64,000 nt of DNA from Xiphydria camelus (taxonomy: Eukaryota > Arthropoda > Insecta > Hymenoptera > Xiphydriidae). Numbering within the stretch: position 1 is the first letter of the stretch; each line of letters opens with the position of its first letter. The notes beneath the pieces are model-generated. The model saw only the letters and a program-made list of their open reading frames with translations. It was not told the origin of the DNA and made no database searches. The position numbers and the translations under genes were made by a program. Positions 1 to 11,333 of the stretch are shown here, in pieces. The stretch covers positions 4,228,501 through 4,292,500 of the forward strand of contig OY783200.1 in NCBI GenBank assembly GCA_963678675.1. Direction: 5' to 3'.

Positions 1-2334
1 ACTTTTTCAAAAAAAAACATAGTTTCGGGAGTATTTGGGTTAATTAATAGAATGTCTCTTTCATTCAGACAGAAACAGAGTAGAATAGAGCTAATGAATA
101 TTTACTTAGCCCAAATAATATTACTTCCGCCATAAACAAGTATACGTATGTTAACTGTAAATAAACTGTTTTCTCAGTGTAGAAAACGTTAGAAAATCTC
201 CGAGTTTTTTGTTAGAGAAATTTTTCCATCAGGGAGGATCCGATAACTGCAATTTAATTATTACAAACTCTATAGATTAGGAGTAGAGCTTCATTTTAGA
301 CCAGACCAAAAATTCTTTTGTTATTTTAACGGATTGATGAACCAGATCTATTACACCTTCCAGCATATATAATGATACATATACACGTACCTTCTTTATA
401 ATTCCAAAACTGAGCTGGTCTCTCCTCCCAAAAAATCACCCCAGTTTTCGCCTATGAAAAGTCCACCCCTTACCGATTATAGATCAGAACTTCTACTACT
501 CAAAACGATAAAACAAGTCTAATGTGACGGAGAAAAGGAAACGATAAAGAACGGAGGAGGTATTTTATTATATCGTAAGTCAAATTATGCTATTAAAAAT
601 ATGACTCTATTGTTATCTCTTATAATGCGGAAGACGGGCACTGAACTTTTTACAAATTCTCTTATCCGATCGCGAGTCTTCTCCAGTTGCACCTCTATCG
701 ACATATATTTCTATTATTCGGTCCGTAATTCGCGCATCAGTTAAATCCGCGTAACTCGGATGGCACGAGTGGTCAGGAAGTGAGACGCGACGCGTCCCTC
801 CGCTGCCGGAAAAGAACTCGTACCATCTGCGCGACCACAAATCACGCCAGCCTACTCCCAGCAGCGCTTCGCTCTTCGACGCCTACGGGGACAGCGGCGG
901 TGTTGATCGAAATTCCCTCTGCGTCGCTTTGATCGTCGTAACATATATATTTTTTATTTGCGATTTCACTTCAACCTATAAAGTCTCGTAAACAACACGA
1001 AGTACTATAATATCTCGTAAATCAGATCTTCGTAGAGATTTAAAAAAATCAGAATTACTTTGCATCGCTGCCCAATAAGGGGAGGGGGGGGGGGGGGGGG
1101 TGTACACTAAATATTGCCACAATATCCTGCGCGTGCCGCCGAGGTACGCGCGCGCAACGTTAAGATAAAATATGAAACTAAAAAGGGAGAAGAATCTGAA
1201 TAGATTTCGACGGAACGCTCTACGATAATATAATAAACTCATAAAATAAATTTAAACTCAAGTATTATGGATCTCCTAACATTCTTCTGTCCGCATAATA
1301 TAACTTCTTATTTGTATCGTATCTGCATATATAAATATACGCTGCGCGATACGCACGCACACGGGACGCGCGCGCGCGTCGGTGTATGTGCGTACGAGCG
1401 GAGATTCTTCCATTCTATAATCGCTACCGGTAAACAGCTACGTATAATAATAAAATATTTCCGATAATAATTCACGATAAGAAACTTAAGTAGATTGCAG
1501 ATCACTCATAGTGTAGCTGTGCTTTAAGCGTGTATATGTACAAGAGAAAGGTGTGGGAGAACCGCCGTGTTGGGGGTTTCCCTGGCGGACCTGAAGAGAA
1601 AACGAAAATCCCCCCGCGCGCTCTGCTCGAGCGACGGGGCGGGACCGCGGAAATTCATGATGTGTATGCGAGTGCGCGCCTCTGTGTACACCTAAAATTC
1701 TTAGAGTTAACATGTATATGGCAGACCTAAACGTTAACAAATCGTAACTAACAATATAATATGATATAATGTTAATAATCAACATTAAGTAAGTCAATCT
1801 CTCGCGTAATCGCTCCTGCAAGTATGGACAAATTACATACATTTATTTATGTATATATATATATATATTTATAACTTAGGGGGATAATAATTTCGCGGCG
1901 GAAAGTGTCAACAACCAATCTGTCCTTTCGTTCGATGTTGGCGCGCGGCTCCGGTAACGATCGCCCCCGCGGCCCCCTTAAAGCGGAGAGGGGGAGACGC
2001 GGCTTCGACAAATAGCAACAAACATGATCATTGAAAACGCGGTACAACTCGCGCGCGACAACCCTATATTCTCTTCTCTTCCACGAAAACCGACTATCCG
2101 ATCTCGCCGTCGTTCCGTCGCCGTCCCATCGTCTTCGGGGACTCCCAGTGTGATGTTTCTCCCCCCCGGAAGATCTTTAGCGATGCGCTCCAGCGGAGAA
2201 CCGATCGTGCGTCGACGATTCGCGCTGTACTTTTCCGCGGAATAGGTACGCGAAGAGACGAGAACGAGGGGCTTCGGCGAAGGGCGTCTCGAACGAAAGC
2301 ATAGTCGGACGCGAGATCCTTTCGAAGTGTGTAC
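1..2334. other. no gene recognised
   Basis: AT-rich start of the window, then mixed sequence. It holds a 17-base G run (1084-1100), CG-alternating short stretches, and an AT dinucleotide run near 1851-1870. No open frame resembles a protein. Confidence 0.6.
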
Positions 2335-2774
2335 CATATGAGGCTAAACTTACTCGACGGGAAAGAAATTTCAATCACTATTATAGTTATGAGTATTACT
2401 ACTCTTGGCTTCCGGCTAACCTAACCGCGTCCAAAAGTATCAGAAGGTCATTAGCCTTGATAAAATAAACTGCAATCTTTGCGAAACGTCGAAAAAATAA
2501 TATTTTTGGACGCGATTACCATCCGGAAGCCAAGAGTATTAACACTAATGGCCGCGAAAGCTTAACATTTTTTATTCAATCACTGTTACCTCACTACCTA
2601 TGAGCTTTTGGCTCATATTTGCATAATGCTTTTTTGAAGATTATGTTTCAATCTGCAATAAAGCCTTATATCGATATAGGCCAAAAGTGCAGAAATAATG
2701 AGATAGCACGTGAGATGAGAAGGTACGTGATTGAAGTTTTTTTCCTGGCGAGTAAATTTAGCGCCTCTCGCATG
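2335..2774. mobile_element. MITE family A, copy 1 (interrupted)
   Basis: Left arm CATATGAGGCTAAACTTACT at 2335-2385 and right part 2575-2774 ending in CTGGCGAGTAAATTTAG. Between them lies a second inverted-repeat element (2392-2545). The words TTTCAATCACTATTAT before and ATTCAATCACTGTTAC after the insert look like a duplicated flank. The central part contains the family hallmark CTTTTTTGAAGATTA and GGCCAAAAGT. Confidence 0.75.
2392..2545. mobile_element. small inverted-repeat element nested in MITE A copy 1
   Basis: Ends pair as AGTATTACTACTCTTGGC and its near reverse complement GCCAAGAGTATTAACACT. The pairing continues through CTTCCGG and, after a small gap, ACCGCGTCCAAAAGTAT/ATATTTTTGGACGCGAT. 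Length is about 154 bp. It has no coding capacity. Confidence 0.7.
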
Positions 2775-4413
2775 GTATATATATCCTACAAATACAGCGA
2801 CATATCTGCACGGGCCCGACCAATCGCGTGTCACCCGATATCTCCGCCGCGGACGAGTTGGAGTTCAAAATTGGCTTCCTCTTCCCGCGACTCACTACCG
2901 CGCCCTAACAACTTAAAACGAGGTCGCTCCAAAAGGTTGCACTTTTAGCCTAAGTCGGTTCCGCCGTATTTTTCGTGCGCAGCTGCAACAGTAAGTACAA
3001 TATGGATGCCAATAACGGTTTCGCGCGAGAAACGAGGAGAGCGACGCTCCGCGCGACAATGAGGGAAGATTACCGGCGAGTGACTCGCTTTCTCGTGCCG
3101 CGGCGGCCGCGCCGAGCTTCTGCGCGTGCGCGGTAGATCAGCGCGGGTGCGCTGAACGAAGGTCGTTTGAAAACGACGCGGGAAGCGCTCCGAATGAGCG
3201 CTTGGACCGCTGTAACGCGATTTTTCTGGTGTTTTTTCTCTTCTATATCAGCGAGAAGGCTTCCAAGCGATTGTTCGCTGCGCGTCCTCGCATCTTCGGC
3301 TGAAAATGGTTCGAGACGCATCGCGTTTGGACTACCGAAGGGCAATTTTCTCGCCCTTCTCCGAACGAACGGCAATGCATCTCAGAAATTCATTGTCCGC
3401 CGAACGAGTGAATTGCGCGACGATCTCCTAGCGGAGTCTGGGATGAAAGAATGCGTTCGCACACGCAGCCTCTCGCGGTACTTAAGACTTAATTAAACGC
3501 GACGCGGCAGGAGGAAACGACTCGCCGCGCGTGCGAGGGCGCACCCCCCTCCGCATACCGAGAAGGTGCAAACTTCCGGGCGATATTTGGGATACAGGAT
3601 GGATAAATAGGCTTGACGAGCAGGGCTGGTGACGCGGACGGCGAAGATGGTCGGCTGGCGGGTGAACCGATCGAACGCGGATGCTGTTCCAGAGTCCAGG
3701 TGTTAGCACGGGACGAGTGGATTCCATTGTTAGCACTCCAAGCCTACAGGCCATGGGCAACCGGGGTTAACAAGAAAGAAAAGAAAAACAGATTGTTAGT
3801 ACTCTGATTATGACCGACGTTAACATTAATTCTGTATCTCCGTCTAATAGCCGATCGACCGATAGAACGATATATGGTTAATGGAAAGCAATGCTCGTTG
3901 TGGCGAACGTTATTAGGCGCGGTGGTCCCTCCCACGGGAGGGTGACGATGTGCGAGTGAAGAGTGTACACTTCAAGCATTGCTTTACACTTTGGGTCGAT
4001 TAAAAAAAAAGATTATTAGTACGATATAAGCGTTCGATTTGTGTGTATACAACGACCAAACAAAAAAAAATGTGATGGTCGTCGAAGAGAGAGAGACTCG
4101 CTCAGCTTCGCGACGGTCGCGATGGACCTGTGCTTTTGTTACGTTGGCCGGTCCAACGGGCTCGTTGTGCGAACGACGTTGGACCGCCGTCAGCTTTAGC
4201 AGAGCTACTGTCGACGGAGGTAGTCGAGCTCGGTTTCTTTATGTAGTGCTACCCTCCCCGCGCATAGGACAGGCAAAGAGTCTGGGGATATCGAGGCGAA
4301 TATGTCCACTTTCATTTAACTTCGATCGGCTCTCGAATCCGGCAACGAATTATCTTGCCCCCGTCATCGAGTGTGTCGCTCTGAGTGCCACGGGGTCGTA
4401 GAAAACCGGATCG

Positions 4414-4487
4414 TGATTTTTAGCCGTCCGCCCGAAACCCTTCACGGCTAGGAGCCAGGGTCGGCTGGTGCGGAAGGCTAAAAATCA
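4414..4487. other. 74-nt hairpin with 18-bp stem
   Basis: Arms TGATTTTTAGCCGTCCGC (4414-4431) and GCGGAAGGCTAAAAATCA (4470-4487) pair with one mismatch around a 38-nt GC-rich loop. The loop can itself form short pairs. The size resembles a small structured RNA or pre-miRNA, or a tiny inverted-repeat element. No family is recognised. Confidence 0.45.
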
Positions 4488-4907
4488 ATCGTCGCGGGTA
4501 GTACGAATTTTTTTTTTTTTTTCTAAGTAGTGGTAGCTGGAATTTGGGTGTGCACCTGCCGCGCCATGCAGCGGTGCCTTTCAGTATAACCGAACCGGGG
4601 AGAGCGAGTCATGAAATCGAGGAAGTACCGATCGATAGGACGAGAACAACAACAAAAAATAGAGGAGATCAAACGGACATCCGTTCTTCGCGTGATCGCT
4701 GCAGTTCGCGATCGAATTAATTATTGTAAATAGTGATTAATAATATCCCATCAGCAAGCGGGTGTCAGAAGGCTCATGAGTTACGCACGTGCCATATATA
4801 TATATGTATATATATATGTGTATGTAGGACAGATCTATAGTACAGTTCCAGGCATATCAAAAGCGTATATTATTATTGTACAGTATTAAAAAAAAAAGTA
4901 TATAAAA

Positions 4908-4946
4908 GTTAGTGTCAACTTGGCCATGTGGAGCATTTTTGTTAGT
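4908..4946 (-). promoter_or_regulatory. pair of ACUAAC words (STAR/HOW response element candidate)
   Basis: ACTAAC occurs on the minus strand at 4913-4908 and 4946-4941. Others lie at 3800-3795 and 9367-9362, with ACTAAT at 4020-4015. ACUAAY is the core that HOW/QKI bind, and family members autoregulate their own RNA. If the transcript extends this far, the pair would be a natural autoregulatory site. Confidence 0.3.
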
Positions 4947-5397
4947 TCGATATAAAGATGGTGCTGTTGTGCAATCTATGTGATGGATGAATCATTGCGT
5001 CTAATGATAAAGGTGTCAATGTAAATTACGTAAAAAAAAAAAAGGTTAGCGGTAGTACGTAAGAAGGGTGGGACGCCATCTTATCGCGATACCGTGTTCA
5101 CCCGAGTATATCACGTTTTCTCTCTGTCTCCGTCGACCCCTCAATGGCGGCGAGACGCGGCAACGGTGGCGGGGAATCCGGTACTAAACCCTCGCAGCGC
5201 TACATTCACGTTCGTTACCCGTGCGCGGCGTTCGCTTGCGCGGGAAAGATGCGCATAGCGGCAAGCAACTACCGCGCATTGGTAAAGAAACTATGAACTC
5301 GGCGCACACCGTCGTACCGTCAACCCTCGTCCGCGTTTCGCACGACATCGGGGGATGAACCGAACCGTCGCGTCGCACCGCGTTACCACCCCTGCAA

Positions 5398-5403
5398 TTT
5401 ATT
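5398..5403 (-). terminator. how: candidate poly(A) signal AATAAA
   Basis: On the transcript the order is AATAAA (5446-5441), then about 40 nt, then a second AATAAA (5403-5398), then TTGCAGGGGTGG. A G/U-rich element just after the second hexamer is the usual arrangement for cleavage. The hexamer at 8122-8117 is an alternative giving a shorter UTR. Confidence 0.35.
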
Positions 5404-6256
5404 CACAAGATGGAAATCGTTCTTTTGTTTCGTATAAATATTTATTTGAGTCATATAATAATCATATACGTATATATCGATTTATATACAGATCAAATGG
5501 AAGGTCAAGTGTTCCACAGGCACAAGTTGCCAAAAAAAAAGAGAGAAAAAAAAATGTAAGAAAAAACTGACAAAATGCAAAATGTCATATAAAATGTCCT
5601 GGAAGGCGTTTACAATTGAGACTTCGATATTTGTTCGTTCGTACGAGCACCGAATCGTAATTCTCGTTTCCCTTTTCTGGAAGTCCTTTCTTAAAAACGA
5701 AAATACCCGCGTCCACTGCCGCGCTATTATACGTCGCGTCGCCGAAATGGCGCCGAGCGGAACGTCCCTCGAGACGCTCAATGTACCGTCGCAAAGGAGA
5801 CGCGAAAGACTAGCACAATATTGCGTGATTGTACGGAGAGAGAACCGGGGAGTATAACAAAGAAGGTGACGAACTGTATTCTCTCGTTGGCGTACTCGAA
5901 AAAAGAAATCAAAATAGAACTGGGGCAGTGCTTTTTTGGGACTCGAGCGTGCGCCGCGCCAAGGCGGATAGGTGCGCACCCACGTGAGACGCGCTCACCA
6001 CAAAATGTCCGACGACGAACGCGAGCACGGTGGCACTGACAAAACGAGCGAGCTCTTTTTCCCGATCAACGCAATTTGCGTGTGGTTGTACAGTGGTTGT
6101 CGTTGCTTAGACCTAAGAGCGGGGAGTTGCGCCGAAAGACGCTGAAAATCGATCGAGAACAAATCTCTCGCCTTCTTTCCACTTCCTCTGCGTTCGATAC
6201 AGCGAACGATTTTGACCTTTCGCCGATCTACATTCTCGGCTCTCCGCGAGTACGTC

Positions 6257-6278
6257 TCGTCGTCGTCGTCGTCGTCGA
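6257..6278. repeat. (GTC)n microsatellite
   Basis: Seven near-perfect GTC/CGT units within an otherwise unique GC-rich stretch. Confidence 0.8.
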
Positions 6279-8057
6279 TAAGTGTGCAAACGAAAAGTCC
6301 CGAATGACGGTTGTAATTTTGTAAAAAAAATAGATTTTTTCTCTCGTGCGGTTAATGATATTTTGCCAAAAACAGAAAATCCGAAATACCCGTAATCGTG
6401 AAGATCGCCACCGCCGACGATTCTTATATTTTCGGCAACAACGAGCCCGTGGAAGCTATCACCGACTGTCGAGAAAAACCCGAAGAAGTAACGGGAATAG
6501 AAAGAAAGACGAAACGATTCGCGCGGTCGCGCCGCGCCGCGCCGCGGCTCACGAAATGGCCGACCGCGGGCGCGCGCGCGCGGGAGATTCAAACGCGACA
6601 CGATCGAGGACATCGCGCGCGCTCATCGGTCGAACGACGCGGCATCAGGTACACAGGACGAGCGTACACACACATCGCTGCTGCTGTCAAGTCCAACCGA
6701 GTGCCGTGTGAAAGCTCTCTCGCACCACACATTGGTAGCTGTACAAGTTATGTGATAACGTAATGAGAAACGTCTGTGCAAAACTGACCTTTCCGCGGAG
6801 GCGCGACTGTACTCTGTATTCACGAGAGAGCGCCGGCCCTTTGATAAGGGTGCTCGCGAATCTGACCCAGGTGCCTACGCTGCTTCGCAGCGGCCGCTGC
6901 ACCTGTCCCCAACAATACAAATATCAGTAATCACGCCGCTTATAAAACACTTCACCAAAATTCCATGGTTGTTGGCAACCGTACACAGATAATCACGACT
7001 CGGCTAATATCAACATTCGACGCCGGATCGCTCGGTGGCGAGCGAGGGCGCGCGAACTTCGGCGGAAGAGAGAGAGAGTGAGCGCGAGCTCTGATTCGAG
7101 TGACCGAGACGGGTCGAGAAGATGGACGCCGCGCCGGTGGCGCTTAAAATGGCGGCGCACTCTCTCCGTCTCCGAAGCTCGCGCGCTTCTCCGACTTTTA
7201 GACGCGCACCACGAGAGAGGCAAACGTCGGGGACAACCGAATTTTTTGCTTCGTACTTCGCGAGATACGCTGCTTCGATGGCTATTGCACTCGAAATTTT
7301 TCGCGTCTTCCCTGACGAAATCCTCGTGTCTCGCGATTAAAGCGGCGAAAGCTGCTCGACTCCGATTTGAAACTGCGAGTCTCGTTTGCCGGCGTCTCGT
7401 GGTGCGCGCGCTAAATATAAAAATAAAAATTTGTCACTGTTTACAATAACAATATGTAGAATACGCGTACGTAAAATCGTCACACGCTGGACACTTTTTC
7501 ATCTCACTCGTATATGGCTACAAATCGTATTTTTTTTTTTTTTTGATTTCCCCCGTATATCTCGGGTGTAAATCGCGGGTCAACGTACACTAAAATGCGT
7601 GTCCAGCCGTTGCGCCTTTCTCGTCGCTCATCTCTGAGCGACAGTGAGTATTAAAGATACGCGCCTATCCTGTCGCTCCTTACCCTTCGTATATAAGTAT
7701 AATAGCTAAATCTTTATAAAAAATAAATTAAATAATCGTATAAAATAATAATATAAAGTAATGTACAAGTTTCTCTTAGTAGCGTATTTAAATATTGCTC
7801 GGAGACTATTCGTTCCAAAGGATCCTCGCGACGAGTGATCGGGACGCGAGTTGTGCCTCTCTCTCTTGCTACCATTTAAGTATTGCCACTCTCTTCGAGT
7901 GTACCGAGTATAATTTCGATTTTTTCCTACATAAAAGATCTATATGTATATTATATAAAATCATTTTTCCCGTACCAGCGAATGTATTGCCTGTTTTGCG
8001 CTATCGAAGCAACGCACTTTTGCCAAAATAATGTCAGTCGCTAAATGACGTAGTTTT

Positions 8058-8164
8058 TTTGTTGTCAAAATGACAAAAAATGTCTTTCAGAAATGAATAA
8101 ATAATGAGGTTTTATCTTTATTTTGTCATTTCTCAAAAACGTTTGATGTCATTTTGACAACAAA
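8058..8164. repeat. inverted repeat / hairpin in putative 3' UTR
   Basis: Arms TTTGTTGTCAAAATGACA and TGTCATTTTGACAACAAA pair around about 72 nt. Weaker pairing extends outward (AAATAATGT near 8027 with ACATTATTT near 8169). Likely a small MITE. It contains one of the AATAAA candidates (8117-8122), so it could shape 3' end formation. Confidence 0.6.
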
Positions 8165-8784
8165 GTAACATTATTTCGACTAAAGCATGTTGCATGGGTA
8201 GCGAAACCGCTAAAAAAATGAGATCAAGAATTCCCCCGTCTCTCTGGCTTACCGAAGCGCGCCGGAAACCCGAAACGGATTCTTTGGAAGGCACAGTTTC
8301 CGAATCGCTTAAAACAGCTACAAGTATACGCTAGAACCGTCAGTCCTCGAAATGTTTGTTTGGTCCCTGGGTGTGTTTTTTACTTTCCCTACACCTAACT
8401 GTCCGCCTAAGACCCTACGCATTTAGCCTACCTATCCACCTGCCATTGAATAACGGAAAGAGTTGTCGCTTTGGAAAAAAAAACGGAAAAGAGAAAAACG
8501 AAGTCTAGCGGATCCGATCGACCGCAGTCTACGCGTGAATTGTGTTATCAAACGATTTGTACGATAGAAGCGATTTTTAATCAAACAGAGTGTTAAAATC
8601 TTGCTACCTGTTACTTCTAACGACACGTGTTTTTCATGGCAAGGAAGACGCGCTGAACACGCCGATCGCGGTGTTTGGATCGTAATCGATCGAGTCGTTG
8701 CGAGTCGCAGATAAATCGGAGATTCGACGTTGATAACGAGTGTTAACGATTGGAAAATAAGACACGAAATTCGTCGGATGATTT

Positions 8785-8984
8785 TTTTTGGACTATTTTA
8801 ATATTAAAAAATATTTCACAGTTCTTCCCCGGATGATAAATGATTTTGATAATCCATTCAACTCTTGTTCAAAAGTACATCTCGTTTTGGACTATTTCAA
8901 TATCAAGAAATATTTCATATTTCTTCCTCGGATAATAAGTGATTTTGATAGACCATTCAATTTCTACAAAAGTATATCTTGATG
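8785..8984. repeat. 100-bp tandem duplication
   Basis: Two adjacent copies (about 8785-8884 and 8885-8984) share TTGGACTATTT, AAATATTTCA, TTCTTCC and GATTTTGATA in order, at about 80% identity. The duplication keeps an open plus-strand frame, but no protein family is recognised. Confidence 0.75.
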
Positions 8985-10051
8985 TACCGAAAGGAAAGGG
9001 GTATCGTCAATCTCATTGAACAACCATAGTTTCCCAGGTAAACGTTCCATTAACACGTAAAAAACCGTCATTAACATTCGTCATCAAGAGCGAAATCCGA
9101 AATCATGACTGCAAGCTCGATTCGCCGCGGCGCGCTAATAATTAAACTTGTAAAACGCCATCTTCTGCAACTTGCCAAACGCTACTGAAAAAAGAAACAA
9201 ATCCTTCGTCGTATGAGAATTCCATATGCGATCCTAATTCGAATTTGGGCAGCGATATATGCTCGATTAGGACATTATGAGGGGCTGTGTAAGTTAAAAA
9301 AAAAAGAGAAAAAAAACATTGGGTGAGTAAGTGTCGTAGGAAAAAGGCTGACCGATCGAGTGTTAGTTGTTACTTGTGTGTTAGACCAACCCTAGGGATT
9401 CACTCAAGATTCTAGTGGTACTTTGTAGTGTTAACTTGGTAATCACGTGTTTGTCGCCTTCGAAAGCACGAGCGCGTTCTTGGAACGCGATTGTAAAAAA
9501 AAAATGCGAAACAATAATAAACTAATAATAATAATAAAAAAAAAAGAGAGAAAAGTACCAACATTCGATTAATAAACCATCACCGATATTATCGATAAAC
9601 GACTGATATAAAATGGATGTTAGAGACTTTCGATTTTTTTTTAGTACGGATACCGTTTTTTTCGCGCCCGACGCGCGCGCGCGCGTCGGGGAAAGGGGGA
9701 AAGAACACGTTTAAATCGAACTAAATATCCTACGAAATATCAACGGGCGTTACTCCCCCGCCCTCTCTCTCTCTCAGACGAGGAGGGGGAGGGAGTCCTA
9801 AAGAAAGTTATATAAAAAATCCGAGAAGACGAAAAAAAAAAAAGTAAAAGAGAAAAGCTATTACGCTAATACTCGCTCTAACACGCTAGATTCAATAAAT
9901 ATATATATTTTGTTCGTTTATATTAAAACTACAACAATGAATGGCCTTTGATTATTGCATTGAGTATATAGGGTGCACGACAGAGCGTTGCCACGCAACG
10001 CAGTCGGATGCCCAGTATTCTTGGGTCAGCACAAGCACCCTTTTCTTATAT

Positions 10052-10121
10052 AGAGAGACAGAGATAGAGAGAGAGAGAGAGAGAGGAAGATAGAGAAAAA
10101 GAAAGAGAGAGAGAGAGAGAG
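10052..10121. repeat. GA-rich microsatellite
   Basis: Interrupted (GA)n of about 70 bp. It reads as CT-rich on the how strand, within the putative 3' UTR. Confidence 0.8.
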
Positions 10122-10663
10122 TAACGACGTGTCGTCCGTGAAAGTTTTTATCAATTTCCATAAATATAACAAAAGTCCACCGCGCGGGGGTGACCACACC
10201 GAGTGAACTTGTGCTGCAGGTGAAAAACAAAGTGAGAAAACGGACCGTCCGTCGCGCAATCGTCCAAACGCCAAATTCATTTCGCATAAAAGCTATATAC
10301 TCTCACGTGTGTTCGCGCACTGTTCAACAGTTTCCCCTTTCATCTTCTACGCTGACCTATCAATACTGTATATTGCATTAGCATTCTTCGATGCTCTACG
10401 CTAGCCCCAAAGGAAATCTCAACGACTCCAAGCGCTCCTAAGTTCCTGCTACGTATTTCCCTCCCTCGCGAGTTCCCTCGAACCCTTCCCACCTTCTTTC
10501 CCCGTATCGCGCGACCCGCGGATAAATTCGCGGACCCGTTGGACTAGCATAGGCTACACCGCGTGTCCCGCGTCCCGCAGCGCGCCTTTCCGCGCGGGAA
10601 AGGAACGAGAAGAAGAGGGGGAGACGGGTGTACAACCCCCTACGTTCCGACCTAGTGTCATGT

Positions 10664-10690
10664 GTTGCTGCTGCTGCTGCTGCTGCTGCT
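10664..10690. repeat. (GCT)8 microsatellite
   Basis: Uninterrupted CTG/GCT repeat, CAG on the how strand, about 320 bp 3' of the stop codon. It creates a short poly-Ala in a chance frame but is outside the coding sequence. Confidence 0.85.
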
Positions 10691-11010
10691 AAATAGCGCG
10701 CGAGCGCGAACCGCGTTCTCGGGTGATTTCTACGCGCTAAAAATATTCTGCAATTATCATCAGAAGTTGACTCGACTAGTAAATGACTGATTCGGCTATT
10801 TTCCATCTAAACGTCTAGTGGGCCATACCCTACGGTATAAGAAAAATATATCTCCTAGGGCGCGTATAGTATATGCGTAATATATCAATAATAAAAAATA
10901 ATAATAACGTGGTAAGATCCGCGCGCGATACTCCATATTTTAAGACTAACAACGAGGTGTGAAAACGGCGTGTCGGTCAAGCAATATAGCGTAGCGCTCG
11001 GGGCCTAGCG

Positions 11011-11333
11011 TCAGCGAGCAAACAACCCACCAGAATGGTCAGCAGTGGCGTATTCGGTGAGGAGAGGCGATGCTGCCAGGGCCGCGTAGTTGGCGTAGTC
11101 CGCGTACGGCGTGTAAATTAGGCCGTGCGGATCACCGGCGGACAGTAGCGATCCCGGGGGACCCGATCCGTTTAACAAAGACGCCGCGGTCGTCGGGACG
11201 GATATTCGAGGTGAAAGTATGAGCGGCGCACCCAGAGGTGCATTCTGGGTTCTCATGGGCGTACCCAGGCCGGGCAGGAGGCGCTGTGTTTCCGCGGCGG
11301 CTGCCGCCACGCGCCTCCACTCCTCGTCGCAGG
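11011..11333 (-). CDS. how: how coding exon 6 (C-terminal Tyr-rich tail, TGA)
   Basis: Encodes residues 208 (split) to 314. It begins CDEEWRRV, then an Ala run, then the HOW/QKI tail [45 protein letters not shown] and [10 protein letters not shown], then TGA at 11011-11013. The acceptor is GATCTTGCAG|CC. A second donor-like site, TCTG|GTGGGT, sits inside the codons for Ser-Gly (exon end 11031). It matches the place where QKI isoforms switch tails. The tail written here is therefore probably one of two isoforms: read-through as given, or spliced onward to an exon not recognised in this window. Confidence 0.93.

Larger units (their letters stand above)
2775..5397. other. no gene recognised (3' flank of how)
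   Basis: Mixed GC-rich (3.0-3.7 kb) and A-tract-rich sequence. The only structures noted are the hairpin at 4414-4487, a short CCCTCCC/GGGAGGG hairpin near 3927, a 16-base T run near 4510 and a TA dinucleotide run near 4796-4820. The part above about 3.8 kb may still belong to the how transcript because ACTAAC words continue. Confidence 0.5.
5398..11010 (-). other. how: putative how 3' UTR and immediate 3' flank
   Basis: Begins directly after the TGA. It contains no reading frame that resembles a known protein, many A/T homopolymer runs, a (CAG)8-type run, a GA tract, and ACTAAC words on the gene's strand. The lower limit is taken at an AATAAA (plus-strand TTTATT 5398-5403) followed on the transcript by a G/T-rich stretch (GCAGGGGTGG). 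A second AATAAA lies at 5441-5446 and a nearer one at 8117-8122. Which is used cannot be decided from sequence. HOW-family genes are known for long 3' UTRs. Confidence 0.4.

Noticed and set aside
10438..10806. 122-codon minus-strand frame with a poly-Ala run after the how stop codon
   Set aside because: Poly-Ala comes from a CAG-type microsatellite, there is no similarity to a HOW tail, and no splice acceptor joins it to exon 6.
1..11010. Exon for a HOW long-isoform tail (Arg-rich, HPYQR-containing)
   Set aside because: Looked for on the minus strand and not recognised. It may lie outside the window or be too diverged.
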